Below, in pieces: positions 1 through 12,765 of a stretch of DNA of 64,000 nt. A program made the translations under genes and the position numbers. The stretch is taken from assembly GCA_026874595.1 (NCBI GenBank), contig CM049322.1, forward strand, positions 54,093,386-54,157,385. Direction: 5' to 3'. Positions within the stretch are counted from its first letter, which is position 1. Each line of letters starts with the position of its first letter. The notes beneath the pieces were generated by a model. It ran no database searches, was not told the DNA's origin, and saw only the letters and a list, made by a program, of their open reading frames with translations. Source of the stretch: Sipunculus nudus. Taxonomy: Eukaryota; Annelida; Sipuncula; Golfingiida; Sipunculidae.

Positions 1-750
1 CTGAAATAAATAATTAAAAAAAAAATAACAGCATTTTATTATTGAAAAAGTCTGCATTATATAAACTATAACTATCGCGAATCATATGTCTTGGCAGATA
101 CTGAAAAATAGTATTCATGAAAATATTGCCTCGTCTATAATGAACAAACAAAAAGTACGAATCAAATATGATTAATTTAAATTTTTTCCTAACTATACAG
201 TGCAATATTATTGTGTGAAAAGTTCTTTATAAAGGAAAAGTGCCTGTTGTATTAATTGCTATGTTAGGCGCAGATGACTGCCGACAATCGGAGATAGAAA
301 TACGAATAACAAATAGGTCAATTTTGCGTATCGTGTACGTATTCGCCTATCGCGGGGATTACATTCGTCAAAAGTAATGCGTCTGTTAACCTATTTTACC
401 CGTCCGGTATCGTGTGATTTGGAGGACCATGGGGCGAATGGCTGGTTTACCTATCACATCATTGACTTAATTTTGATATTTATTGAAAGATTTATTCTGT
501 GTTTAAGAATACACTTGTCAGATTTTGTCAGGAATGTTCAGCTTTTATTGAGACTTTTGTATTGGGATTGGTGAAATGCTCCAGTGACTGAGCGATGGTT
601 TTATGGTCATACATAAGGTGTCAGTTGAATTCATATATGTGTGTGTTTTCCATGGATAAATATATGTATGCATATATATTTTATACATGTATGTATTTCT
701 TTTGGTATGTGCAACAGGGAATACATGATTTAAACGCCAAAAAATGAACA
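1..750. repeat. Duplicated upstream module, copy A
   Basis: This stretch aligns throughout with 36537-37170. Shared landmarks include 'ttggcagatactgaaaaa', 'catcatttacgtaattttga'-type text and the end 'ccaaaaaatgaacaa'. The other copy lies immediately upstream of the minus-strand glycosyltransferase pseudogene. The first bases here, 'ctgaaata', match the bases just upstream of that gene's first ATG codon. The homology therefore runs into the left edge of the window, and a paralogous gene on the minus strand is expected just outside it. No coding sequence is seen inside the module. Confidence 0.7.
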
Positions 751-3089
751 ATTTCTCAACTGTTCCCGCAAAACTTCTGATGAACTGGCAAGGCCGATTA
801 TGCAATGTTCAATATTTTGTCATATGTTCAATATTTTGTATCTCACAATAACTCTTTAAGGAAACAGAAATCAAATACTTTAATACGGAGAAGAAATGGG
901 TTTTGACTCGCAGAAAGTTAACATAAGTCGCACTCCTGAGCTTACACTGACATACCAGTCATACAATAAAATCTGGTGCTCAGAGCTCAATCAATTTATG
1001 ATATATTCGGTAGCAGACGAAACATACAATAAAAATGTGTGATCAGGAAAATTATAGAATTTTGTTGTATTGTAAATAATGCAACATAATTAACACTTAT
1101 CAAACTAAAATTACTTTGAAAAATGCTGATGCTCTCAACCCCGTGCTCCCCTCCCAGAAAAATGAGGAATTTAGTATGCATTAGCTAATTTGAGCTTTAA
1201 TGCAAAGGTCACTAAGTTCAGAATTCTGATAGTGTAACTACTAATGTATCAGATCTGAGAAACATAGGAAAACTTTAAAATAAATTAAACCATAGGTCAC
1301 AGCACATAAATATAAGCATCAGTGACTTAGAAGACATTCACCAATATTGGTCTGCATTTTTCGAAGTCTGAAGCCGCCAGGTCTACTGCTGGAAATCACG
1401 CCGCGCCATGGGTCAATGAACAACTATTCCTGGATACAACATGACTTGCGCGTGACTTAGTTTAAAGTGAGGAGAGCTTGTGCAACACTCATTGCACTCT
1501 CTCTTCCTGGTTCATCTGGATCCAGAGACAAGACGGAACCTTGCCAGATTTGAAACAAAGAAGCGCCTACGGGGCTCTACTCTAATATTTCTGTCAGAGT
1601 GGTCTCCCTTGGTTCCCTCACAGTTAAACCTGGGTTCACTGGGTACCCAGTATCCGTGTTGAACCAATGGGAGTCACTGTGAGAGTCTTGATTTTTCAGA
1701 AGCTTTGTACAACCAGAAGGACTTTCTCAGTCGTCCGTTGGTCAGGGGGGCCTAGATGGCGGCTGCAGCTGACAACAAGAGGACAAAGCAATTGCACTAA
1801 ACTACACTACAGATCCATGCAGACACTACACTAAGCCCTGTGCATGCACTTTAGCACAGAACTGAGTATGGGTTAATACTGAACTTTTTCAAGTACTAAA
1901 CCAGTGTTTTTGAAATATATCTTTGCATGTCTATATGTGAAATCTCAAGGTGTTCTGAGAGTTTAATTACATACCTAACCAAGGCGAAAGTAAAATAGAA
2001 ATTTCATGCACCTGAAGGTTATGATTTATGCCGAATTAACAGACCAATGGATGGCTCCTGAAGTTTTATTTCCATGACTCTTTTGAATAAAAATCACAGT
2101 AACCTACCTTTACATTTCCACAGACAGCATTTCAGCGATTTGAACAAGCTGGGTGTATTTGGTATGACTCGTCCCTTCGTCTTCAAAAGACGAAGGTTTA
2201 AAAAATATAAATCACAGTGACTTATGTTCAGTTAGATGTGAATTTTAAACTTCTTAGATTAGGATTGGTGGCCGGTTTAAGGTGTATTATGACTTCACAA
2301 TAACTGGGAGAATATAGGTTACAGTGATCTGCTTGATTTAAAAAAGATCAACTGTGGTCAGGTACACACTGGTTTGGAAAATACAGAAATTTCATAATTT
2401 AAAGATTAAGGAAATGATTAAAAAGAACTTGTTTACATTATTTCAAGTTAGGCATAGTTGGGATAATGCATACTCTTATATTTATTTTTTATTTAGATCA
2501 TGAGCATACACTAGGCCACAATTGTAAAAGGGACATTTTTCAAGAAATTACAGAATTACACGAGCATTCTTATTGAATCACCAAGAATGTTGGTAGAGAC
2601 ACCGCATTTTTGCAATATACACATGGCTCAACATATACAGGTTTACATAATTTTGTGAGAATCTCTCTAGCAATCGTGAGAAAAGCAGTTAATTCGTGTG
2701 TGACGACAGAATGGAAAATTCCGTAAAGACGCTCTTTGGAAAATGATTAAACTAAATTGATACTGATTTAATTTACTATACATCAAATAAATAATTACCT
2801 ATACCTTTTGAAGTTAAAGTATAAACATTTGTCTTTTCTGGTAACAAAGAAATCAATTGGCTCGTAGAAAGTCTGTGAACGTTGGAGGCGCCCAAAAAAG
2901 AAAATCGATTCAAGTTATTGTCAAGAAGAACAATCACATAATGAAATCAGTATATTTTCAGGAAAAAAAATAATCCAGTAACAAAAGTTGAATGCCAAAT
3001 TCATAAATTGAGATTTAAACAAACACAAAAAAAAATAAATGCGATACATTTTACAAGGGAACTGTGTACCTTTTCACAGTGCGCACAAC

Positions 3090-3090
<1 letters not shown>
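751..3090. other. No recognisable gene
   Basis: Mostly AT-rich non-coding DNA. Positions 1330-1800 are less AT-rich and contain short ORFs without a recognisable domain. No TIR, LTR or tRNA-like sequence was found. Confidence 0.5.

Positions 3091-3133
<43 letters not shown>
3091..3133. repeat. (AT)n microsatellite
   Basis: A pure alternating TA run of about 43 bp that borders the left end of the dispersed repeat at 3134-3915. The homologous repeat at 14440 is bordered by an (AT)n run in the same position. Confidence 0.95.
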
Positions 3134-3136
<3 letters not shown>

Positions 3137-3915
3137 AGAATCACTATATAAGCTACCTGAGTACACACTGGCAATGAACTATTAGAATCATAGGGCACGC
3201 TGTCAGAGAACCCAGTGACACTTCATTGGAAGGACCAATTTTCAGCTACTTGGGCACATGATGACCCCGCAGTGACAAAATGTTTTTCCGACAAGCATGC
3301 AAATATTAATATTTTATAGGTACTTCGGAAAATCAGTCCCTCAACCTAAAATCGACGCCTCTGGTCTTCGAATAATTCTCTGTCTAATATTTCTCTGTCT
3401 AATATATTGCTCTTACCTGTGCTTTTTGTAAGAAGAACCGGTCTTTGAATCAAATAAATTTTATTCAAAGCTGTTTAACTTCTTATGTTATACCCAAAGC
3501 GCGCACTCTTGGTCTGCCGGATCCGATGCAGTTACGACAATATAATCAGCCAACTGAGTCCATTGCACATGCATAGATCGGATTTTATGTAAAGAATCTA
3601 CTCAAGTCTAGGGTTTTCACCTTTATGTGTATTTCCCGACTGATTTTTTTTTTGCATAGATAGACAGTCTGTTGATGTCTGGAAATGTCTATACACTGTG
3701 AGCACTGTTAATGCACCCTTTATAACCAGTATCTTGTTTGGCAGGTCAGGCATGGGCATAGGCACATTGCACCAATTAACAGTGAGAGCCGACTTATTTA
3801 ACGAGACAAGATGGATCGACCATGAAATCTGTGTCAGTACATTTTTACTCTACACTTAGACAGCGGCTTTCATGCTCAGCAAATTTCATTAAGGACTTTA
3901 CACATAAAGCACCCC
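3134..3915 (+). repeat. Dispersed/segmental repeat block 1, copy A
   Basis: The block aligns with 14440-15560 in the same orientation. Shared landmarks are 'agctacctgagta', 'ggatccgatgcagt', 'aaagaatctactcaagtcta', 'gtctatacactg' and 'cataaagcacccc'. No coding sequence is visible. It may be a non-autonomous element or one end of an old segmental duplication, because a second short block (7070-7246 versus 17370-17550) is found in the same order. Confidence 0.75.
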
Positions 3916-4062
3916 ATCATTAGAGAAGCAGTTTATTTACCAAGACATTCTAGAGTTCTTTATTGCCCCAATCCGTAATGGTCTCAACCTATAAGAAAAA
4001 TATCAGCACATTCCTCTGTTGGCCCGTTTGTACCACCTTTTTTTATTCACATCAATTCATAC

Positions 4063-4110
<48 letters not shown>

Positions 4111-4790
4111 ATACAATGGAAATATTTCTGTTGTTCCGCTATTTCTTCATAACAATCTTCTCTCTCTCTCTTCCCTGGCCTTTTTCATTTGTCTTATATC
4201 TTCAGTGTTTTTCTACGTTCTTTCAATTTTTCCTCATGTTTTCCGACTTTGTTTTTCTTTTCTGCAATTTTTTATAAAATTTCTTCGACCTCTTTGAACT
4301 TTCCTTTTCATTTCCTCAAAAATAATAAAAATTAGTGCTTTGTCTGTAACCCGTGGTAACCCTTTGCCTGCCTCATTTAACCGAGTCATTAACTGTAAAT
4401 ATTTTGTGACTGTCGCAGGAAATCTATAAAAAACGATTATGTATCGTTTCCCGTTCTGAAAACAGTACGTACGCATGCGTTTTTCACAAAGACCCCATTT
4501 ATATAAAATAACATTACCAGGTAAAAACACTTTGCACGAGTCTATATTGAAACTATCTTCGGTAAGTATCAATGGAAGTTTTATAGATATTTTGACAATT
4601 ATGGTTCCACTGAACATCTTCATACAAGTTTTCGATTTTACGTTGTGCTGTAGAAATTTCTTTCAAAGAGTCCACAAAAGTTTCATACAAATGTTTTGAT
4701 TTTATACTGTCTAGCGTTTTTATTCCTCCTTTTTCACATATGTGATTAATACAGGAGAGTTAATACATATTCTTATCTTCACATGTCAAA
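3916..4790. other. AT- and CT-rich stretch with (AT)n array, possible LINE 3' tail
   Basis: Contains an (AT)n run at 4064-4106 and pyrimidine-rich sequence to about 4320. A minus-strand ORF at 4234-4623 has no domain I recognise. It could be the decayed 3' end of the LINE to its right, but no motif supports this. Confidence 0.4.
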
Positions 4791-7062
4791 ATAATCCAAT
4801 CCTTTGGAACTGCATTGACCAGTGCAAATTCAGGCACTGTCGGTGAATAAATTCTTCCTTCCAAAAATTTAAATCGCTTAACTGTTGTATGCTTCTTGTG
4901 TTAGTGACAACGTCCCCCTCTGACGGTATGCCCATTTTATTAAGCTATCTATTTTACAAGGATTTTTCTGCAGTTTTATTTCTCTTATTATGCCACAGAG
5001 GTTGAATAAGCACTTGTTTCTTTTCCAAAGGATTGGCGCTTGCATATTTCGTCCACGTTTTAAACACTCTGAAATAGGAGGCTTGCATTTTTTTTTTTAA
5101 CATCTGATATCATAATTTGAAAAGATGAGGTTCACTCCACCTTTTACCTGAAAATATTTATTTTGGATAACTTTACCATTTTTTTACATTTAATCTTTTA
5201 ACCCACATCACTCTTTGAGTTTCAAGTCGACTATCTAAGTCCATCAAATTTATTCCTTCTTCATTATACTGTGATACAAGTACAGTATCCTTGAGTTTAG
5301 GGCGCCTGCTATTTCAGATAAATCGACTTTTATTCGTTTAATTCGTGGTATTACTAGTTCTTGTGTTTCTATCATGTTGCATACATATAATAATTTTGGC
5401 AGTGCCAAGTTATTAACGACCTCTGTACGTCCATTAATTGTTAATGATCGTTTTTGTCCATATATTCAATGATATTATAAATTAATCTATATTTTTTTCA
5501 AAGTTCAACTATAATGCAGTTTCTTGTTATAAGTAAAATTAATACCTAAAATTTTTATTGCTACTAGGTTCAGATTCTTCCATTTATTGATGATAACTTT
5601 TCTATATTATTGACCTGTGACCCAATCCAGGCCGCTTTTGACTTAAGTAGATTTAGCCTTAATGAGGATACTTAAGAAAAGAGGTTGATCATTTCTATAA
5701 GATTGTTCAGTGACATAAGGTCTTTAAGAAAAAAAGGTCAAGGTCGTCCGCAAATAAGCATTGTTTTATTTCTGCGTCATCTATTGTGATTCCTTCTAAA
5801 TTAGAGCTACTTCTTATTATTTCAGCTAATATTTCCATTGTCAATATAAATACATATGGGGCCAGAGGTTCCCATTGTCTTGCACCTCTTTGAAGTTTGA
5901 AATATTCATTTTATTAAACAGCTTTCTGCATTTACATGTAAAACTTAAAGCCATTTTATTATATTTTCCGGAAAGCCTAACTTATCCATTACTTCAAAAA
6001 GAAAATTGTGGTCTAATCTATCAAACGCTGCCTCGAAATCTGCAGCAAACAATATTTCTTCTATATTTTTCGTTCTTGTGTACTCCAACATACCTAAAGT
6101 TAACCTGATCGGTTCCCCTGTATATCGGCCAGTAATAAAAGCAGATTGATCCGAGCCAATCAATGGAGGTAAACATGATTTAATTCTTGATGCTAATACT
6201 TTTCCAATTAATTTGACATCAGTGGTCAACAGACTTATTGGCCTCCATCGATTTAGAAACCTGTTATATTTACCTGGTTTTTTTCAATAAATTTTATTAT
6301 TGATCGTCTGTGACTAGGAAGTAATTCTCCTGTCAGATAACTATATTGTATAGCTTGAAATAAATCTTCACAAATGAGAGTATAGAAAGATACATAGAAT
6401 TCTTTTGATAATCCATCGTAACATGGGATTTAAGAATTTAGCATTGTTTTTAAAGAATTTAATATTTCACTTAGTTTTATATTTTCTCTTAAGGTTTCTC
6501 CATCGGTTCCGGACAGCGTAGGCAGTGTTATTTTCCTTAAAATTTAATGTATTCATCTGTAGGCAATATATTCTTTCTCGGGTATTTGGTCGCGACATTT
6601 CGCGTAAAATAACAGTACCATTATTTGTCTCTTTGCTGTTGATTACAAGTTTTCTAAGTGTGTTACGATTTTGCTTCCTGTTTTCTAGATTCATTAAGTT
6701 TTCTTTTTCTTTTGCCCTCTTCATACCACTGACATTTTGACCGGATTATAATCCCTTCAGTAATATGTCCGTACATTTCTTCTGATGTTGTTTTCTTAAT
6801 TGCATAGTGTTTTCTTGAATTCCTCAGAAGAATTTAAAATAAGGTTGTCCTCTAATTCTTTGACCTCAGTCTCTATTTTTGCCAGGTCCGTTTTCATTTT
6901 CTTCTTTTTAAGCTTAGAATATTTTAATTGAAAATTCCCTAATTGTACTTCCTGTGATCCTGTGTAAAATCCTATTCCCTCTTCTAACACATTTCTCTTA
7001 GGATGATTTTGTCGACAATAGTGTAGACTCAGGAGATTTATTTGTCTTCCAATCTTGCACTT
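4790..7062 (-). pseudogene. L1/Tx1-like LINE, 5'-truncated and frame-broken
   Basis: The reverse transcriptase of a non-LTR retrotransposon, read on the minus strand. From high to low coordinates it shows a post-endonuclease linker ending in 'KCQWYEEG', then 'NRWRPISLLTTDVKLIGKVL', then 'SDQSAFITGRYTGE'. Palm motif A is 'ADFEAAFDRLDHNF' (ORF 5945-6229), motif B is degenerate ('EPLAPYVFILTMEILA', near 5830), and motif C reads F-A-D-D near 5745. Several frameshifts and stops separate these blocks, so it cannot make an active enzyme. The endonuclease is missing, which fits the 5' truncation typical of LINE insertions. It belongs to the same broad group as the LINE at 60.3-62.6 kb on the opposite strand. 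Confidence 0.85.
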
Positions 7063-7069
7063 ATTGGAT

Positions 7070-7246
7070 GGTCCCCCTGTCAGTGAGCATGGTAACACCA
7101 GCTTCTGGAACAAAGCAAACTGACTACCACCAGCCAAGCCATTTTACTCCATTCGCTGTACATAAAGTCAATACACAAGTGAGTCATGTACCTGCTGTCA
7201 TTGTCGTTTGTTCATGTGTGTGTGAGAGTGCTCTACTTTCTTAGGC
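7070..7246 (+). repeat. Segmental repeat block 2, copy A
   Basis: About 180 bp aligns with 17370-17550 in the same orientation. Landmarks are 'ggtaacaccagcttctgg', 'aaactgactaccaccagc' and 'gttcatgtgtgtgt'. The LINE at 4.8-7.06 kb ends immediately to its left, so the LINE probably inserted between block 1 and block 2 after the duplication. Confidence 0.7.
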
Positions 7247-8089
7247 ATCCTTCTAACGTTCAAGCGAACCTGGCCACGGCCCAAAATGAATCCGAGTTCA
7301 TTGACCATGTATATTAGAGTACACAAACAATGTAATAAAAATGAAATGCTCTTTATTATATGATTTTGATATATTAGCAGTTATATCAATGGTGTACGGC
7401 CTTGAAAATCGACATTTTAACTAGCCTTTGTTTGATTTGCTCACTCTCTCTAGGGTATATATTGTGAAAAAATATCTGGATACCTACGCCAAATATATAT
7501 AGATTTCATTTAAACATGATACGTATGACTAAATATAAATATCAATATAAACATAAATGGACATACATGTACATTTACTTCACACGCTGGGCCAATCAAA
7601 AGGGCTTAATTTTTACAGAAAATTCCCTTTCGTAATTCCGTTATATTATCAATGGCTAAAACCTGTGGAATACGACCACTTGGCTATTACGGATTACGGG
7701 CAGTTTTTCCCGATCACAGTGATACATTGACCTGTCTAATGCGGGCACTCACTAAATTACTCATTGACCAGCGGTGACCGGTCGGTTGATTGACCATACA
7801 TGAAGTTGAGATCCCTTACACCGCTGTTTGTTTTACGGGTAGATTTGATAATCTATGGTGATCCTATGAAGCAAGTCATGTTAGTAACCACTGGTGAAGC
7901 AAGTCATGTTAGTAACCACTGGGGGTTGTAGCTGACAACGCAGTTATTTTTTCAATAACGCGGGGTTTTATAGATAGCGCTTAGTTAATACAAATATTCC
8001 ACAAGAGAAATAAGGAGCTGCTTCTTGGCTGTGAACTTAGCCTCCGCCGCGAATTCCTGACAGCCTTAATCGTTCGAAGAAAACTGAAT
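7247..8089. other. Non-coding stretch with a 28-bp tandem duplication
   Basis: No gene seen. At 7867-7922 a 28-bp unit beginning 'tgaagcaagtcatgttag' is present twice in direct tandem without mismatches. Confidence 0.6.
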
Positions 8090-8460
8090 TTAGATTGTTC
8101 GAAGCTGCCCCACGGTTTGATAATTTGCATTTTCCGTAAGGCCTCATTAATGGCCCGCTTGTATGCACAGTAGCCAGTGTTCGGAAGAATTGCTGTTTAG
8201 TGTCGTTAGTGTTACCGTGGTTACCAATTCGGGTATATGTGTACTCCTATTTCTTCTGTCACCTAAACCAGCGCTCATGCGCTCGTAGGAGTAAAAGCGA
8301 CGATTAAATCAGCACTTGATGGTCAATTAACTAAAGGTTTAATGCAAATTTGGCGGCAACACGTGGAGAACATTAATTTTCGGGGGTTACAACGGCGGTA
8401 AATAATGAGAGCATATTCACAAGGGCGATGACAAATTCAATACCGGCGGGACGCCGGTGT
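8090..8460. promoter_or_regulatory. Possible conserved non-coding regulatory element
   Basis: This patch is less AT-rich than its surroundings and has no ORF. It contains a cluster of textbook binding-site words: an octamer ATGCAAAT (8342-8349), the E2F-like TTTGGCGG overlapping it (8349-8356), an E-box CACGTG (8360-8365), and several TTAATTA/ATTAAT homeodomain-like words. Whether it is conserved or active is inference only; single words of this kind occur by chance. Confidence 0.2.
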
Positions 8461-9009
8461 ACAACTTATGTAAAAAAACTGTATAATAAAAAACATAGGC
8501 TAAGATTCTTGTTTATAATAGTTAAGCCCTAATTAAATTTTCAAACAAAAGTCCACCTGATTAACCGATTGGTTTCCGCGTTGTCAAATAATATTTTCTG
8601 ATATATCGGTATTACAAATTTAACAACGATGTAAAGCGGACTGACAGAAGGTATCACGGCCTTTCATGTGAATAGTCTGCCGTTCTGTAAACGTTGACAG
8701 GAATTAATCGAAAAAGTCCTAGAAGTCGGGCATGCGCAGTCCAACCAAGGGGTAATTGTCCAGAGTTAGAAAATTATCTCAAATCGTTATAGGTTTGTCG
8801 GTCAACAACTTCGATAATATTCATAGAAAGAAAGTTCATGCCAGAGTAAAAACATTGTATGTGATACCAGTAAATCATTGAATGTACTGTATATACTGCT
8901 GCCATCTGGTAAGAGACTAAGAACTTAAGCAAACAAAACACCGAGGTCCCTGCAATCCTTGAGCCATCTTATAATATAAACTTTATTTTTAATATAAACT
9001 TTATTTTTT
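8461..9009. other. No recognisable feature
   Basis: AT-rich sequence without ORFs or repeats that I can name. A 19-bp direct duplication ('aatataaactttattttt') lies at its right end, next to the 3' side of the SINE. Confidence 0.4.
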
Positions 9010-9222
9010 ACATGGATTGTGCAACTTGTTATAATAACTAATACAAGGCACTCCCCATGGTTCTGGTGGTTGAGCTCAGTAGTCGGTAAGATTAGAGAAA
9101 AACGGAGGACCCAGATAAGACCGCCGACCAAGGACGGACAACAACCTACTCTCAAAGCCACGTCGGGAATCGAACCCGGGTCGCCAGCGTTTTACCACTC
9201 AGCTGTCCTGACCCCTCTTCAA
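9010..9222 (-). mobile_element. tRNA-derived SINE
   Basis: On the minus strand the head carries a tRNA-like A box ('AGCTGAGTGGTAAAACGC') and a B box ('GGGTTCGATTCCC') at normal tRNA spacing. A body follows containing 'GGTCGGCGGT' and 'GTCCTCCGTTTTTCTC'. That central part resembles the body of the SINE at 49.78-50.01 kb. A pol III promoter followed by a non-tRNA body separates it from a real tRNA gene. Confidence 0.75.
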
Positions 9223-9779
9223 TATTGTTGTTCTGCAATTCTATTCTCATGAATGTCAGTGTGTCACTAATGACGTAACCTGGGCGTATACCCTTTATCT
9301 TGTCACTGATATATGACTTAGTTATAAGTCTACTGTGTTTTAGTAACTCTAGGCATTTGTTTATATTTATCTGTACGTATTGCACCAATAGCTAAACGAA
9401 TTCCTGTATTTTTATGTGCTCAATAAAGTTATCTCATCCTTTATTATCTTCGTTATTTTTATTTGCTGAAATATACAGGGATAGTCAACACAAAACATAA
9501 ATATTTTTTATTGAAACTATATATTTAATCATGTGACTATGTTTAAGTGCATACGTCATCTTATATATTATTATATACAATTCATAAGATATTTAATATA
9601 GATATATATATATATATATATATTGAATGTATCCCCTGATTTTTTTAAAGTTTATTTTTAATCATATAACCAAGATTTTGAAACTTCCTGATAAAACTAT
9701 ATTAAAGTGCATAAGTCACCTGATATAATATTATATACAGTTCATATGATATTAAAGGCTATATATATATGTTAAATGC

Positions 9780-9832
<53 letters not shown>

Positions 9833-11335
9833 GTGTGTGTTAAATGCATAATCATTAGATTTTATAAAAGCTGAGTTTTCTATTCTAATTAAAGCAAATA
9901 TGAAAACAAATTATTGTTGAAATTTAATGACACCACTGTCAGAAGTCAGAAAATACTATATTGGACTTGACTTTAACATATGTCTATAAAAGGTTGGTGA
10001 AATACATTGTTGATCATTTTAGACATAATATGAATTAACTTAACTTATATAGAAGGTAAAAGAAATTTATTTGACATTTTAAACATACATATATAACATA
10101 CAAATAACCAACTAACAATAAATATTTCCGCCTTGTTATATTAAATTGTACATTTGTCCATACCAAGCGTTTTTTTATATATTATGAATCGAGCTGTTAC
10201 ATAGTTGTGCACACACACAACCATTCAATCTATCAGGATAAAATATAGACCTATTATTATCATTATTACTGTCATAAAAATGAAGTTGAATAAACAAATT
10301 ATAAATATCAACATGCATTATTACATGAATTATCATAATATTCATCAAATAATATATGTTTGATTAATAAATATCATGCGTAAATTCACCGATTATGGCT
10401 CCCAGGACGACTATAAGAACGAGTTTTTTTTCTAGAATAAAGGGCATATCAACGCATAATGTGATGTATTTCATATGCCATTGGATAAAAATGACATCGA
10501 ACAGTTCAAATATTTGGTGATAATGATATGTTTCATATGATACGTCACATTTTTTTATCATTTTTTTCAGTTTTTATCTCAGTCCCGATGAATGGTTTTC
10601 ATAAGCTATATACCGGTATAGATTGAAAAAAATGAACATTATACAAGTTAAAATTGTCTCAAAAGAAAGAAAGGTTAACATTTAAAAACTCGTCCGGTTT
10701 GGATGAAAACAATATTTTGGAACAGTTCTCCATGCATTGCAAATGGCGGCGGCCATGGGTTTCGGGATAAATGTTCATTACTGGAATCTTTAGGGCTAGG
10801 TTTCAGCCGGTTAAACAATGACTAACCTTATCCACCAAATAATTAAATAAACCCATGGAATAATAACTTCTAACTAATATAACTTCTTGATTACGTTAAG
10901 CACTTACTCATGTTTGTTCGGGACCCAAAATTAACTTTATGGCAAGGATTATTTCCCTTCAATCGGCGTGAAAACACTTCCCTTTAACATCAAGTTTTCT
11001 CAAGGATAAACGATATTGTACATGTAAGATTCACAAAAAAAAATAAAATGTAATAGTCCATTGTCAAACGGATCACATGACTGTGGAATCCCAACGGTAT
11101 CATGCATTAAATCGACGAATGAAAGAGTGTCAATTCACGGAAGAGTAGCTATGGATGGTCACAGGAAATGGATCAAATCTGTCCACGCTCTGAGCGTTCA
11201 GCCACCTGGTGGATTATGCTAAACCTAATTTGGTAGAATTTTAATTTACTTGTACGCAAAGTAGAGGAGATATTGTATTGTTGCCACAGCGCACCACAGA
11301 CGGCTTTTAGATCACTTATTTCTGCGTATAAAGAG
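9223..11335. other. Very AT-rich stretch with (AT)n arrays
   Basis: No gene seen. (AT)n runs lie at 9602-9622 and 9783-9829. Two related segments near 9520-9600 and 9660-9770 share 'tttaatcatgtgac/ataacc...tataatattatatac', which suggests a local duplication. Confidence 0.5.
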
Positions 11336-11339
11336 CCAG

Positions 11340-12165
11340 TTTAAGTATATAACGGACATTAGGCAATGGGCATCGTTTGTTTCCTGGAGGAATGGTGTTC
11401 TATGGGGATGGCGGTAGCGGCGAGCTTGCTTTTGGATTCGCATAGTCGAAAACTTATGTGTCTATGTATGTACTTTTTTCTTAATATTGTGTTTACCCCT
11501 GGTCTGGCTAGAACGGTCAAGTGTAATACAGTCCAGCGCAAGGGGTCTTGAAGTGTGATGTTTGGATTGGAGCTTGTGTTTTTACCCCTTGTCTGGCCAG
11601 AATGTCCAGGTGCGAAGACCGTCCAGTGCAGGGGTCTCGAAGTGAGATGGGTGGTTTGGAGCTGTAGGACAGAAGGGGAAATATCGATCTGATCGCCTTA
11701 CACAGAGTTTCATTATGCATAATATAACTGTATATTTCAAGGAACTGATACCAAGTGCCCGTAATAAACGTTTCCCGCTTTTTAGAGGTTGTCACGTGGA
11801 CAAATTGGACTGTAAAATGAGTGTGGGTGTGTAGACATAGTGTACCTATGCCGTAGAACATGCCATAAACTGGTGATTTCCATAACCAGCTAAATGTAAT
11901 TTGAATGCGTTTACTGTATTTGAAAGTGTATAATGGGCATTAGGCCATGGCATCGTTTATTTCCTGGAAAATGATGTTTTATGGGGTAGGCCGTCGAGGG
12001 GTTCATGATATTGAATTCGCATAGTCAAAAACTTATGTGTATGTGTATGTTAGTACTTTTTTTCTTAATATTGTGTTTACCCCTGGTCTGGCTAGAACGG
12101 TCAAGTGTAATACCGTCCAGCGCAAGGGGTCTTGAAGTGTGATGTTTGGATCGGAGCTGAAGGAA
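11340..12165. repeat. Tandemly repeated module (about 580-bp period)
   Basis: A block at about 11340-11570 is repeated at about 11925-12160. Both run from 'gcatcgtttgtttcctgg'-type text through 'cgcatagtcgaaaacttatg' to 'cccctggtctggctagaacg' and 'caaggggtcttgaagtgtga'. A third, partial copy of the last part lies at 11578-11660. Short ORFs within it have no domain match. It may be a non-autonomous transposon remnant; ends and target duplications were not identified. Confidence 0.65.
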
Positions 12166-12504
12166 GGTGGAGGAATTCCGGGGAATCTTTGGCGGAAGGT
12201 GAACGGCACGGCAGGAGACAGGGGCATCTGGGAGATCTAGACCGGGAGTGGATGATGGGAACATAAAGTAAGCCGACGGAACATACAGGAAACGCCAGGC
12301 AGACGAGAGAGGTAAAATACAAAATAGATTAAACGTGAAGGAGGGCCAAAGAGAGATATAGAGGCGAGAGGTCTAGGACGGTGGGCGCACGAGTCCAGCA
12401 CAGACCTGGAAGTCAGGGCAACGACATCAAAAGTTAATTTTTTTAGATTTACGGACTACATGTACATGTAATTTAACGTATTCTGGCTTGTATAAAATAA
12501 AATA

Positions 12505-12765
12505 GATTTATATGCATTTACTCGTATATATTTAAAAGAATTATATATATTTATTTAGACTGAATAAATAAGAAAGATTGACAGTCAGTGCATTGGGAAC
12601 ATAGATATCTTGTATTAAATCAAATATAATATTTATATGTATTCATTTCGTATACATGTATATTTAAAAGAATTATATATTTTTTTTGACTAAATAAAAA
12701 AGAGAGATTGACAGTAAGTGTATTGGGAACATAGATATCTTGTATTAAATCAATTAAATCAAATC
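12505..12765. repeat. Two-copy tandem repeat (about 130 bp)
   Basis: Two adjacent copies share 'tatttaaaagaattatata', 'gattgacagt' and 'ttgggaacatagatatcttg'. The sequence is AT-rich and non-coding. Confidence 0.75.

Noticed and set aside
9150-9215. Possible tRNA gene on the minus strand
   Set aside because: A and B boxes are present, but a SINE body follows and the acceptor stem does not pair convincingly.
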